From NCBI GenBank assembly GCA_025361935.1, contig JANYJB010000085.1:1-46981 (forward strand): 46,981 bases of DNA. The letters run 5' to 3'. A model generated the notes under the pieces. The model was not told the origin of the DNA. It worked only from the letters and a program-made list of their open reading frames with translations, and ran no database searches. Both the position numbers and the translations under genes were made by a program. Positions 9,701 through 17,589 of the stretch are shown here, piece by piece (the first letter of the stretch is position 1; each line of letters begins with the position of its first letter). Origin of the DNA: Verrucomicrobiota bacterium. Lineage in GTDB: Bacteria; Verrucomicrobiota; Verrucomicrobiia; Opitutales; Opitutaceae.

Positions 9701-11512
9701 AACGTCCAGTGGACCGGCGATGGCGGCTTCGCCGCCGTCGGTGGTGCACGCACTCTCAACCTCAGCTCAGGTGCCAATCTGACTTGGGGAGGCGCGAGCC
9801 CCACCTCCGGTTTCGTCGGCGCCAACAACACCCTGATCTTCGGATCCACCGGCGCTGATAACACCCTCACGCTGACCAACAACCTTGCCCTCAGCACCTC
9901 GGGCAACCGCACCATCCAGACCATCGCTGGCACCGCCAGCCTCTCCACCACCGCCACCGGTGCCATCTCCGGCGTCGTCTCCGGCGCGGCCAACCTAGTC
10001 GTCATAGGCAACGGCCGCCTCGATCTCACAGCAAACAACACCAACACTGGCACGGTCACCGTTAAGGGTGCTGAACTCCGGTTGCAGGGGGCCGGTAATA
10101 TGAGCTCCATCACCGGCCTCACCGTAAGCCAAGGCGGCACGTTTACGATGGACAATTCCGGCACCAATAACACCAACCGGGTTAACAATTCGGCCAACGT
10201 ATCCATGTCCGGCGGGTCGCTCATATTCACTGGCAGTGCAGGCGGTGCCTCTACTGAAACCGTAGGAGCCCTGACACTTTCTTCCGGTGCCAACGTCCTA
10301 AACAACACCAATGGCTCGGGACGTAGCAGCGTCCTCACCTTCGCCTCACTCACCCGCAATGCCAGCGCCACCGTTGATTTCACCAACAACACCGGCACCG
10401 GAACTCTAGGCACCACCGGCAGCAACCCCCGCACCATTTTTACAAGCGCCCCGACCCTGACCAACAGCATCCTCGCCTACGCCACGGTCAACGGCACCGC
10501 CTTCGCCACCTACGGCGCCAACGGGATCGCCGCGTTCACCAGCACCAACACCACGCAAAGCAGTTGGAACTCCACCGTCAACGCCGCGCCGACCACCAGC
10601 CAGACGCTTTCCGCCAACCGCACCGTCAACTCCCTGCTCCTTGGCAGCGGCATCAACACCGACGCTGGCGGCTTCACCCTGAACCTGAACAGAGGCGGCC
10701 TGCTCTCCACGGGCGCCACCGCGAGCACCATTTCCAACGGCACCCTCACCGCCGGCGGCACCGGTGAAATCATCTCCCACGTTTACGGCACCGGTGGCCT
10801 CACCATCAACGCGACCATCGCCAACAACGGCGCCAACGTTGTCAGCCTCACCAAGACCGGCAACGGCACCCTCACCCTTTCCGGCACCACCGCCAACACC
10901 AACAACGGCACCACCACCGTCAACGACGGCACCCTCATCCTCGCCAAAAGCGCCGGCGTCACCGCGCTTGCCGGCGATATCGTCGTAGGCGATGGCAGCG
11001 GCACCGACATCCTGCAAATCAACGCCAGCGAGCAAATCGCCAACACCGCCAACGTCACCCTGCGCGGAAATTCCAGCGGCGGCACCGGCGAAACTAAGCT
11101 CGTCCTTAACGGCACCACGAGCAGCGGCGTCACCGAAACCTTCGCCAACCTGACAATCGATGGCACTGCCGTCATCGACTTCGCCGGCGGTGATGTTTGC
11201 TCCCCCAATTACCTTTTCTTGAGCGCCCTTAACATTCCTTCCGACGGCAAGCTCCTCATCCGAAACTGGAACGAGTTCACAGATTTCCTCCTCGTTGACA
11301 GCTCGTTCGACGTCACCAGCGTTCTCCCCCTCATCGAATTTGAAGGCTACGCGGATAAAACCTATGCGAGCGCCTACGGCACCGGCTGGAAGCAGATCCG
11401 CCCCGTGCCCGAGCCCTCCACCTACGGCCTTTTCATGATGGGCGGCGGTCTCGCCTTCTATGGCCTCCGTCGCTGGCGCCAGTCCAAGACTCCGGCCAAG
11501 GCCCAAGCTTAA
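6734..11512 (+). CDS. Giant surface protein with autotransporter-associated beta-strand repeats and PEP-CTERM sorting tail
   Basis: The frame is open from TTG 6710; ATG 6734 is taken as start (1,592 aa). A long charged N-terminus precedes a signal-peptide-like stretch, IRLIASLITCLIGFSYASA. The body is Thr/Asn/Gly-rich beta structure with repeats of the TIGR02601 type: NLTKLGEGVVTLTNGSNSYTG, GLVKTGNGTLNLIGTNTYTG and SLTKTGNGTLTLSGTT. A second unit beginning VQWTGDGGF occurs twice. The C-terminus is VPEPSTYGLFMMGGGLAFYG followed by RRWRQ: the PEP motif, hydrophobic helix and basic end of exosortase-processed proteins. No beta-barrel is present, so this is not a true autotransporter. It is probably exported, cut by an exosortase and displayed or built into extracellular matrix. 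No exosortase lies in the window. Confidence 0.9.
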   Translation: MVTAVSILRGLSTAITSIPRLLRAGFERSTYAAELCLEIFPSASKIRLIASLITCLIGFSYASAQVQNISAWTLQTSDTTDITVGGITYLNNYATPLTITTAVGTYDAGTAGAGADDVFIRRNTATPTGTTNVAGQAVSSLSSASGGTTVYGTYNATMKDLLLGGNVLNSTWDTFANTTSGAGGVGHNIERIDFVWSTGYTVVGDEVLIVFNFDPVGGQDDFRVAVFTGIDNSANKLPTAYANTGVLVTGTSYPDKLPLPLSGNPITSTSTGFRTTATDNLSGTALNIGDSQTVGIGGVAISLTSLGITAGQTIFGYSLISADTAVTTAASLVDFTNSSIYPTSTPNADASGTADFSTFGGKIATIQTTSIGSAAYEWSGNAGTTKWGSTAGGESNTNWYSPVSTETNRTPFKNADVIFGGIPSTNQTVDLDNNVAVRSITFDGRANYTIGLPGDTPTITLGDPNLAGSPSVNVTNVNGDYKQYAINSNVILAENLAITNNSNSSICFDGTITTNSTVFPSGSDMTVTGTGSVNFDGAISGSGNLIVNTSAIATLNANNSTSTWIGNADVQAGQLVVTADGALGGSVSRTNDLARVLGDTSLQIVNASAADLKVGQLVTGTNISAGTYITGVTIGVTETTITLSNALTGAVTNAASITFAGATTVENGATLTIRPSTTGTPLSYTATETITLNGNGVWNGPSTAGALYNDGGNNTLGTNVSIRLGSNSAIGSRDANLTINGVVSEATSGLNLTKLGEGVVTLTNGSNSYTGATIIMDGALRISGNTNALSGGFATGAPSGGSLTLSGGVLEIGQNTGGNATLGTFTRQLGTGSDKVQWTGDGGFSSFGSNATVTLTNSGGTANGTLTWNAGSFVPTGNALLLSSAFSNSTVTLTNAIDLGAAQREVRVAHGSAAIDAILSGNLTGAGGGLVKTGNGTLNLIGTNTYTGATEIKAGSLRGNVSASSNLQLNGGVRDVSANTTLTLGTAAGNVQWTGDGGFAAVGGARTLNLSSGANLTWGGASPTSGFVGANNTLIFGSTGADNTLTLTNNLALSTSGNRTIQTIAGTASLSTTATGAISGVVSGAANLVVIGNGRLDLTANNTNTGTVTVKGAELRLQGAGNMSSITGLTVSQGGTFTMDNSGTNNTNRVNNSANVSMSGGSLIFTGSAGGASTETVGALTLSSGANVLNNTNGSGRSSVLTFASLTRNASATVDFTNNTGTGTLGTTGSNPRTIFTSAPTLTNSILAYATVNGTAFATYGANGIAAFTSTNTTQSSWNSTVNAAPTTSQTLSANRTVNSLLLGSGINTDAGGFTLNLNRGGLLSTGATASTISNGTLTAGGTGEIISHVYGTGGLTINATIANNGANVVSLTKTGNGTLTLSGTTANTNNGTTTVNDGTLILAKSAGVTALAGDIVVGDGSGTDILQINASEQIANTANVTLRGNSSGGTGETKLVLNGTTSSGVTETFANLTIDGTAVIDFAGGDVCSPNYLFLSALNIPSDGKLLIRNWNEFTDFLLVDSSFDVTSVLPLIEFEGYADKTYASAYGTGWKQIRPVPEPSTYGLFMMGGGLAFYGLRRWRQSKTPAKAQA

Positions 11513-11524
11513 ACCCGGCGCGGC

Positions 11525-11543
11525 GACGGCATCAGCCGTTTTT
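11525..11543 (+). terminator. Possible intrinsic terminator of the PEP-CTERM gene
   Basis: GACGGC (11525-11530), loop ATCA, GCCGTT (11535-11540; one G-T pair) running into TTTT. It lies 12 bases after the stop codon and overlaps the last codons of the convergent uup gene. The stem is short, so confidence is moderate. Confidence 0.45.
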
Positions 11544-13346
11544 GGCGGCTTCCAACTCCTCCCAACGGGCAAACGCGGTCGCGTGCTCGGCCTCGATTTC
11601 ATCGAGGCGTTTCTTGGCTGCCGTCGCCCCCGCGGGGTCTTTGCGGTAAATGGTCACGTCACCCAATTTCGCCGTCAGCTCGGCCTGCTCGGCTTCCAGT
11701 TTCTCGATCTGCGCGGGCAGCTCGGCGAGCTCGCGCTGCTCTTTGTTGTTCAGCTTGCGGGCGGTCTTAGGCACCACGCCGGATTTGGAAATGATGGCTC
11801 CAGACTTGGGGGCCGCGACCGGCTTCGCGGCAGCGGCGGCGATTTTTTCCTTTTCTTGAACCCAGTCGGCGTAGCCGCCCACGTAATCGCCGATGATGCC
11901 GTTGCCCTCGAACACGAACGTGCTGGTGACGACGTTGTCCAGAAAGTCGCGGTCGTGGCTCACGATGAGGAGCGTGCCCTGATACTCGACGAGCAGGTCT
12001 TCGAGCAGGTCGAGCGTCTCGGCGTCGAGGTCGTTCGTCGGCTCGTCCATCACGAGCACGTTGGCCGGCTTCGTGAAGAGGCGCGCAAGGAGGAGACGGT
12101 TGCGCTCGCCGCCGGAGAGCACGCGGGCCGGAGTGCGGGCGCGGTCGGGCGTGAAGAGGAAATCCTGGAGGTAGCCGATAACGTGGCGCGAGCGGCCGTT
12201 TACCGTGACGGTGGTGTTTCCGTCGGCAATGTTATCGGCCACCGTCTTGTTGTCGTCGATCTGGTCGCGGAGCTGGTCGAAGTAGACGACCTCGAGCTTG
12301 GTGCCGAGCTTGAGCGTGCCACTCGTGGGTTTGAGCTGGCCGAGGAGGAGCTTGATGAGCGTGGTCTTGCCCGCGCCGTTCGGTCCGATGATGCCAATCT
12401 TGTCGCCACGCGTGATGACGGTGGAAAAATCGTGCAGCAGCACGCGTCCGTCGGGATAGGCGAAAGACACGTTTTCGGCATCGAGCACCTTCACGCCGGT
12501 CTTTTCGGCCTCGGCAAGACGCATGGTCACGTTGCCCGTGCGGTCACGGCGGGCGCGGCGTTCCTCGCGCATCTTTTCGAGGGCGTGGATGCGGCCGACG
12601 GCGCGGGAGCGCTGGGCTTTCACGCCCTTGCGAATCCACACTTCCTCCTGCGCAAGTTTTTTGTCGAAGAGCTCCTGGTTGCGCTCCTCGGCGGCGACGA
12701 CCTCTTCCTTGCGCACGAGGTAGGTGTCGTAGTCGCAAGCCCAGCTCGCGAGGCGGCCGCGGTCGAGTTCGACGATGCGGGTGGCCAGCTTGCGCAGGAA
12801 GGCGCGGTCATGGGTCACGAAGAAAAGCGTGATTTTTTCGCTCAACAGGAAGTCTTCGAGCCAGAGGATGGACTCGAGGTCGAGATGGTTAGTCGGCTCG
12901 TCGAGGAGGAGCAGGTCCGGCTGGCCGGCAAGGGCGCGGGCGAGGAGCGCGCGGCGCTTGAGTCCGCCGGAAAGCGCGGTGAACTCAGTCTGGCCGGGAA
13001 GGTTGAGCTTCTCGATGAGGGTGTCCACGCGCAGGTCGCGTTCCCAGTCCTCCTCGTGGTCGCCCTGGGGGCGGAGCCCGGAGGTGATGATCTCGGTGAC
13101 CGAACCGGTGAGATCGGTGGGGATTTCCTGCACGAGCCGGGTGAAGACCGCGCCTGGCTGGCGGAAAACGGCGCCGGTATCGGGCTTCATCTCGCCGGCG
13201 ATGATCTTCATGAGGGTGGACTTGCCCGCGCCATTGCGGCCGACCAGACAGAGCCGTTCGCCGGGATCGACCTGGAAATTCACGTTTTCCAAAATCGCCG
13301 GACCACCAAAGCAGAGATTGACATCAAGAAGACTGAACAAAGCCAT
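11532..13346 (-). CDS. uup: ABC-F family ATPase, Uup-like
   Basis: Soluble protein with two ATP-binding cassettes and no membrane segment, acting on ribosomes (ABC-F) or, for Uup, also linked to DNA branch processing. Cassette 1 shows GRNGAGKSTL, LSGGLKRRALLARAL and LLLDEPTNHLDLESI. Cassette 2 shows GPNGAGKTTLIKLLLG, LSGGERNRLLLARLF and VMDEPTNDLDAETL. A Lys/Arg-rich inter-domain linker and a C-terminal coiled coil (AELPAQIEKLEAEQAELTAKL and following) match Uup rather than EttA. The frame extends to 13400, but the Met at 13346 (MALFSLLDVNL) begins the conserved fold and is chosen. It converges with the PEP-CTERM gene and diverges from the lactonase gene. Confidence 0.93.
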   Translation of the reverse strand: MALFSLLDVNLCFGGPAILENVNFQVDPGERLCLVGRNGAGKSTLMKIIAGEMKPDTGAVFRQPGAVFTRLVQEIPTDLTGSVTEIITSGLRPQGDHEEDWERDLRVDTLIEKLNLPGQTEFTALSGGLKRRALLARALAGQPDLLLLDEPTNHLDLESILWLEDFLLSEKITLFFVTHDRAFLRKLATRIVELDRGRLASWACDYDTYLVRKEEVVAAEERNQELFDKKLAQEEVWIRKGVKAQRSRAVGRIHALEKMREERRARRDRTGNVTMRLAEAEKTGVKVLDAENVSFAYPDGRVLLHDFSTVITRGDKIGIIGPNGAGKTTLIKLLLGQLKPTSGTLKLGTKLEVVYFDQLRDQIDDNKTVADNIADGNTTVTVNGRSRHVIGYLQDFLFTPDRARTPARVLSGGERNRLLLARLFTKPANVLVMDEPTNDLDAETLDLLEDLLVEYQGTLLIVSHDRDFLDNVVTSTFVFEGNGIIGDYVGGYADWVQEKEKIAAAAAKPVAAPKSGAIISKSGVVPKTARKLNNKEQRELAELPAQIEKLEAEQAELTAKLGDVTIYRKDPAGATAAKKRLDEIEAEHATAFARWEELEAAKNG

Positions 13347-13424
13347 AAGCGGCCCAACGTGGGCGGCGCGCGGCTTGCATGCAACCCTCGTGTCGGCCAC
13401 TCATAAAGTCCGCCGCCCCACCCC

Positions 13425-14528
13425 ATGCGCCTCATCCTGCACCTTTGCTTGCTTGTGATTACCATCACCACCATCTCCGCCCGCGAACTCGTTGTTCACA
13501 TCGGCAGTTATAAAGCCGGGAGCATCGACGGCATTCTCACCGCGAAATTCGACACCGAGACCGGGATGCTTTCCCACTCCGAACTCGCCTCCTCCGTAGG
13601 CAATCCATCCTTTCTCGCACGTTCACCGGATGGCCGCACCCTTTATGCCGTCAGTGACCCAACCCGCAGCGTCCACGCCTATGCGGTCGCCGCCAATGGC
13701 AACCTGACAAAACTCAACGACCTGCCCTGCGTCGGAGCAGGCCCCTGCGATGTCGCCACCGACGCCACCGGTCGCACCCTGGTCATCGCCAACTACAACG
13801 GCGGCAGCGTCACTGTCTATTCGTTGGGTATGGACGGACGGTTGGACGCACAGACATCCTTTCATCAACACACGCACTTCAGCGGCGCGAATCCCAAGCG
13901 GCAGGATAAACCCCATGCCCACGGCGTGACCTTTTCTCCGGACAACCGCTTTGTGCTCGTGCCCGACCTCGGCGGCGACCGCGTTTATATTTACGCCCAC
14001 AACCCCGCCACCCACGTCCTCACTCCCCATGCCGCCCAGCCCTGGCTTGAATCGGCTCCAGGCAGCGGACCGCGTCACGCCGCTTTTTCCACGGACGGAC
14101 GGCAACTCTACATTATCAATGAACTGGCGAACACCGTGGACGTAAGTTCATGGGATGCAGCAGCAGGCACACTTGCCCACGTGCAAACCATTTCCACACT
14201 GCCGGCTGGTTTCAAGGGAACCAACACCACTGCGGAGATCGCCGTCTCACGCGACGGGCGGTTTGTTTACGGCTCGAATCGCGGCCACGACTCCATCGCG
14301 GTGTTTTCCCGCTCCGCAGCGGACGGGCAGCTCGCCCTACTTCAAAACGAAAGCACCAGAGGCAAAAACCCGCGCCACTTCACGCTTTCTCCGGACGGCT
14401 GCTGGCTGTTGGCCGCTAATCAAGACACGCTCTCCATCACCGTTTTCCGCGTGGGGGAAGATGGACGGCTGACCTTCACCAGCCAGATCCATGACCTTCC
14501 GGTCAAACCGGTCTGCGTGCGTTTTTGA
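13425..14528 (+). CDS. Secreted lactonase of the 6-phosphogluconolactonase (YbhE-type) seven-bladed propeller family
   Basis: A 19-residue signal peptide, MRLILHLCLLVITITTISA, precedes ELVVHIGSYK. The body repeats propeller blades with recurrent SPDGRTLYAVS, SPDNRFVLVPDLGGDRVYIY, STDGRQLYIINEL, SRDGRFVYGSNRGHDSI and SPDGCWLLAANQD. Family members hydrolyse 6-phosphogluconolactone or related sugar lactones. The predicted export is unusual for the pathway enzyme and suggests a periplasmic lactone or carboxymuconate-type substrate instead. Start ATG 13425 is well defined by the signal peptide. It is divergent from uup with 78 bases between starts. Family is firm, substrate is open. Confidence 0.88.
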   Translation: MRLILHLCLLVITITTISARELVVHIGSYKAGSIDGILTAKFDTETGMLSHSELASSVGNPSFLARSPDGRTLYAVSDPTRSVHAYAVAANGNLTKLNDLPCVGAGPCDVATDATGRTLVIANYNGGSVTVYSLGMDGRLDAQTSFHQHTHFSGANPKRQDKPHAHGVTFSPDNRFVLVPDLGGDRVYIYAHNPATHVLTPHAAQPWLESAPGSGPRHAAFSTDGRQLYIINELANTVDVSSWDAAAGTLAHVQTISTLPAGFKGTNTTAEIAVSRDGRFVYGSNRGHDSIAVFSRSAADGQLALLQNESTRGKNPRHFTLSPDGCWLLAANQDTLSITVFRVGEDGRLTFTSQIHDLPVKPVCVRF

Positions 14529-14570
14529 CCGGCATTTTCACCTCGCCGCTCCGGGGCTGTAACCCCGCAT

Positions 14571-14678
<108 letters not shown>

Positions 14679-14739
14679 GCGAACTGTGGGCGGCACGGAT
14701 GCCGATTCAACGAGAATCTTTCCCCCTTGTCTGAAGATG

Positions 14740-15192
14740 TCAGACCTTGGTTTTCACCCAGGTTTTCAGTTCCTTAAGGTAGGCAGACGGAAACCCGTTT
14801 CCCTCAGCACCCGCGATGATGCGAGCCATATACCCCTCTGAACTCACTCCAATCGCATCATCTGGCAAACCGACATACATCATAGCCTCGGTGCGAGGCC
14901 CCGCCGGAGAAACGATCCGTTTCGTGGTGCGTTCACTGCGGCCTTCGATTACACCGGCAAACTTGTCCAGAGACGACAATTCATCGGCTGGCACGAGCCA
15001 CAGAACCCCCCATACGACGGTGTCTTTTGCCGGTTTCACAGTGGCAGCACCGTGCGCGCCGATCACAAAACGATATCCTTCAAGCTTGGCCGGCCCCAGC
15101 CAGTCCGCGCCGGGGCAACGATGCACAAAATCTTCGCGTGATACATCCGCGCCGTAGGCAAAATAGAGGAGTTGTCCGGAAAGGCCGCCCAT
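14740..15192 (-). CDS. Gamma-glutamylcyclotransferase-fold (AIG2-like) protein lacking the catalytic Glu
   Basis: 150 residues with the fold's nucleotide-like loop YFAYGADVS near the N-terminus, LEGYRFVI, VWGVLWLVPADELSSLD and a C-terminal YMARIIAGAEGNGFPSAYL typical of the AIG2-like/GGCT family. In enzymes the region after LD reads x-x-E-G-V, where Glu is the general acid/base. Here it is LDKFAGV, with Ala79 (codon 14956-14958) in its place, so standard cyclotransferase activity is doubtful. The family otherwise cyclises gamma-glutamyl amines to 5-oxoproline. Start at 15192 fits the domain. It lies between the SRP RNA gene and the sigma factor operon, same strand. Confidence 0.8.
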   Translation of the reverse strand: MGGLSGQLLYFAYGADVSREDFVHRCPGADWLGPAKLEGYRFVIGAHGAATVKPAKDTVVWGVLWLVPADELSSLDKFAGVIEGRSERTTKRIVSPAGPRTEAMMYVGLPDDAIGVSSEGYMARIIAGAEGNGFPSAYLKELKTWVKTKV

Positions 15193-15247
15193 TAAAAGAA
15201 TCGACCCTTAAATCCTCCCAAGCTCAAGCCCTCCTCACAATGCAAGA

Positions 15248-15742
15248 TTAAGGAGTGTCGGGGGAGGAAGGCGTCGGGCCGCCGGTTGGCGCAGGATGAT
15301 CCCGTAAAAAACCACGCTGCGGTCCATCACCCGCGGATTCGGGGGGCCGGGCGTCCCCTCGCTGCTGCTTGGGGCGTTCGACGATCCATTGTTTGCGCCG
15401 CTCGCGTTCCTGAGCCTGCATTTCACCAAAGCGGCCGCGCTGCGCATCCGTCAGTTCGTTGGCGATGGACGCCTCCATTCGTTCAAGGATTTCAGTGGTT
15501 GATTTGAAGGCTTCCTTGCGGGTTTTGCGAAGGTCTTCGGTCGCCTGCTTCAAGATCGGCCTGATCTTGTCGCGTTGCGCGGAGGATAAATCGAGTTGAT
15601 CTGTGATTTTTTTGAGCTGATCCGCCATAATCGGCTTTGGCGCCACACGATGCAGCAACGGCACCCCGACAAACGTGCCCGTAACCACCCCTGCGGCGAA
15701 AATGCCGGTGAAAGCGAAAAGGACTTTCCAGCTAATTTTCAC
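15248..15742 (-). CDS. Membrane-anchored periplasmic Spy/CpxP-like protein
   Basis: 164 residues. One N-terminal membrane span (about residues 6-28, VLFAFTGIFAAGVVTGTFVG) is followed by a helical domain, LKKITDQLDLSSAQRDKIRP to NELTDAQRGRFGEMQAQ, with two L-x-x-x-Q-R repeats as in LTXXQ-type periplasmic metal-sensor/chaperone proteins. The C-terminal 45 residues are Pro/Gly-rich and probably disordered. It is the last gene of a three-gene operon behind an ECF sigma factor and a small membrane protein (3 bases between genes). It is likely a sensor or regulator of envelope stress controlling that sigma factor; this role is inferred from context. Confidence 0.75.
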   Translation of the reverse strand: MKISWKVLFAFTGIFAAGVVTGTFVGVPLLHRVAPKPIMADQLKKITDQLDLSSAQRDKIRPILKQATEDLRKTRKEAFKSTTEILERMEASIANELTDAQRGRFGEMQAQERERRKQWIVERPKQQRGDARPPESAGDGPQRGFLRDHPAPTGGPTPSSPDTP

Positions 15743-15745
15743 AGT

Positions 15746-16048
15746 TCAAGAAAGGTTCAGCCATTCACCGACCGGGTCGTTCAGAGCGGTGTCCGCGTCT
15801 CGATCAAGCGAGGAAAGCAAAGGTTTAAAATTAGCCGCAACCGTCACCGCCATCACGAGCGCGGCGACAGTGAGGGCGCGCCAGGAAAGACGCGCCAGCA
15901 TGGACGAAAACGAAGCATCGGCGGAGGCAAACGCGAGCGCCGCCACGCGGGTGGAAAAACCGGACGGTGCGGCGACGTCACGTGCATCGGCGGGCGCGAG
16001 CCGCGCGGCGCGCACGAGGCGGAACCAGAGGGATTGGGATGGGTTCAT
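15746..16048 (-). CDS. Small membrane protein, putative anti-sigma factor
   Basis: 100 residues from ATG 16048, whose ATGA overlaps the stop of the sigma gene by four bases, showing translational coupling; the frame extends further upstream but that part is inside the sigma gene. A soluble N-terminal half (residues 1-48, no Cys-His zinc motif) is followed by one membrane span about residues 50-66 (ALTVAALVMAVTVAANF) and a short acidic periplasmic tail. Gene order and topology suggest an anti-sigma factor that holds the ECF sigma at the membrane, but no known anti-sigma domain was recognised by eye. Confidence 0.65.
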   Translation of the reverse strand: MNPSQSLWFRLVRAARLAPADARDVAAPSGFSTRVAALAFASADASFSSMLARLSWRALTVAALVMAVTVAANFKPLLSSLDRDADTALNDPVGEWLNLS

Positions 16049-16638
16049 GAGTGTTCCTTTTTCTGTAGATCTACGAACAGTTTTTGCAGTTTTCGGCGGG
16101 CGCGGAAAGCGCGGACTTTGATGAGAGTGATGTTCCATCCGGTGATATCCTTCACTTCGGCGAGGGTTTTTTGTTCGAGGTCGAGCAGTTGGAGGACCAT
16201 GCGGTCCTCGGGCTTGAGCTGGTCGAGCAGCTTGTGAACCAGTTCGTGGGCGGCGAGCGCGTCCCCTGCGGTCACGTCATTCTCGCTCGTCAGCACGGCA
16301 TCAAGCACATCGGCCTCGTTTTCGGAAAGATCAGCCCAGCGGAACTCGGGACGGCGTTTCTGCGCGCGAAGGTGGTCGATGCAGGTCGTCACTGCGATGC
16401 GCGAAACCCAATGGGTGAAGGGCACGTTTCCCTGATACTGGGCGATGCGCGTGAACATTTTCAGAAAAATCTCCTGGGTGAGGTCTTCCTCCGCGACGCG
16501 GCGTGGCAGGCGGGCGCGCACGATGCGGACGACCATGGGGTGAAGGTGCTCGACGAGCTCGCGCGCGGCCCTCTGGTCGGAGGCTCGAACACGTTCGAGG
16601 CAGCCGGCGAGGTCAAACGACTCGTCGTCAGGGGACAT
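16045..16638 (-). CDS. ECF-type RNA polymerase sigma factor
   Basis: 197 residues. Region 2 shows AEEDLTQEIFLKMFTRIAQY and THWVSRIAVTTCIDHLR (core binding and -10 recognition). Region 4 shows LEQKTLAEVKDITGWNITLIK and VRAFRARRKLQKLF (helix-turn-helix for -35). There is no region 3 or sigma-1.1, as in extracytoplasmic function sigma factors. The stop overlaps the start of the putative anti-sigma gene. It probably directs envelope-stress genes and its own operon; target promoters cannot be read from here. Start at 16638 gives a normal-length N-terminus. Confidence 0.92.
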   Translation of the reverse strand: MSPDDESFDLAGCLERVRASDQRAARELVEHLHPMVVRIVRARLPRRVAEEDLTQEIFLKMFTRIAQYQGNVPFTHWVSRIAVTTCIDHLRAQKRRPEFRWADLSENEADVLDAVLTSENDVTAGDALAAHELVHKLLDQLKPEDRMVLQLLDLEQKTLAEVKDITGWNITLIKVRAFRARRKLQKLFVDLQKKEHS

Positions 16639-16694
16639 ACAGCGATGGAAGAAGCAACATACACGACAGGCAAGACGTTGATGCGAAGGGAGGG

Positions 16695-17399
16695 TTACAG
16701 CGCACGTTCACCATCGGCCGCGCCCTCCTCCGGCGCCAGCCGCGCGCGCCGCGCCGCCAGGAGTTTTTTTCGCAGCCTGTGCAAGCCCGCCCCCGCCAAC
16801 AACACGACCGCGCCGGCCGCCGCCAGCGCGCCCTTGTCACCCCGCATCAACGCGTCGCCCGCCAGGATCGTCCCCGCGATGTAGGCCGCCGGCACCAGCG
16901 TGGACACCACCATATAAACGCCGAAGGGCACCCGCGCCAGACCTAGCAGGTAGCTTTGCAGGAAAAACGGCGTGCCCGGCACAATGCGCATCAACAGCGC
17001 CGCCTCCCACGCCGTGCCCGACGGCAATCGCGGCAATTCATGGCCAAGCCACCTCATCAGCCTCTCCATCAACGGCCGCAAGCCCCGCGCCGCGACCCAG
17101 TAGGACAGCGCCACGTTCACGACCGTCGCCGCGATCGCGCAGGTCACCACCGCGCCCGCGCCGAGGCGCGGCCCGAACACCGGCCCCGCCGCCAGGGTAA
17201 AAGGCGACAGCGGAAACCCAAACACCGGCAGCACCGCCATCGCCGCAAAAAACGGCCCCGGCCCCGCCTCGCGCAAAACCGCCACGCACCGCCCGATCCA
17301 CGCCCCCGCGTCCGCGTGCCGCGCGAGCAAGCCGATCCCTACGGCCATAACGCCGACCCCGAGGACGATCCGACCCGACCTGCTTTTGAACACGCTCAT
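16695..17399 (-). CDS. TVP38/TMEM64 (DedA-like, VTT domain) membrane protein
   Basis: 234 residues with about six hydrophobic segments. ATG 17399 is chosen because GGGAGAA lies five bases upstream; the frame reaches 17438. The VTT-domain signature is seen in PVFGFPLSPFTLAAGPVFG and RIVPGTPFFLQSYLLGLARV, including the re-entrant Pro/Gly loops. Family members are linked to lipid flipping or membrane homeostasis. The C-terminus is Arg/Glu-rich and cytoplasmic. It is transcribed divergently from the pigment-type cluster, 190 bases apart; no promoter could be recognised in that gap. Confidence 0.85.
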   Translation of the reverse strand: MSVFKSRSGRIVLGVGVMAVGIGLLARHADAGAWIGRCVAVLREAGPGPFFAAMAVLPVFGFPLSPFTLAAGPVFGPRLGAGAVVTCAIAATVVNVALSYWVAARGLRPLMERLMRWLGHELPRLPSGTAWEAALLMRIVPGTPFFLQSYLLGLARVPFGVYMVVSTLVPAAYIAGTILAGDALMRGDKGALAAAGAVVLLAGAGLHRLRKKLLAARRARLAPEEGAADGERAL

Positions 17400-17589
17400 T
17401 TTCTCCCGATCATGCGAATAGTGGACGGCATTGTGCAACCCGCCGGTTAAACATCGGTATGCCCCCGCACTCTTGACGTGTTTATTTTCGCCAAACCTCC
17501 TCTGTTTTCATACGCAAACCAATCTCACCGCAGAGCTTGACCCGCCGTGAAATTACGCATTCCCTAAACCGTTCGGTCGCATCCATCCC

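Noticed and set aside
11460-13406. 648-codon plus-strand open frame across uup
   Set aside because: Shadow of the ABC-F gene; repetitive charged sequence with no domain.
14552-14567. CGGGG/CCCCG hairpin after the lactonase gene as a terminator
   Set aside because: The stem is followed by A-rich, not T-rich, sequence on the plus strand, and by no T-run on the minus strand.
17473-17478. TTGACG as a -35 box for the pigment-type cluster
   Set aside because: No matching -10 hexamer occurs at 16-18 bases; the -35 alone is insufficient.
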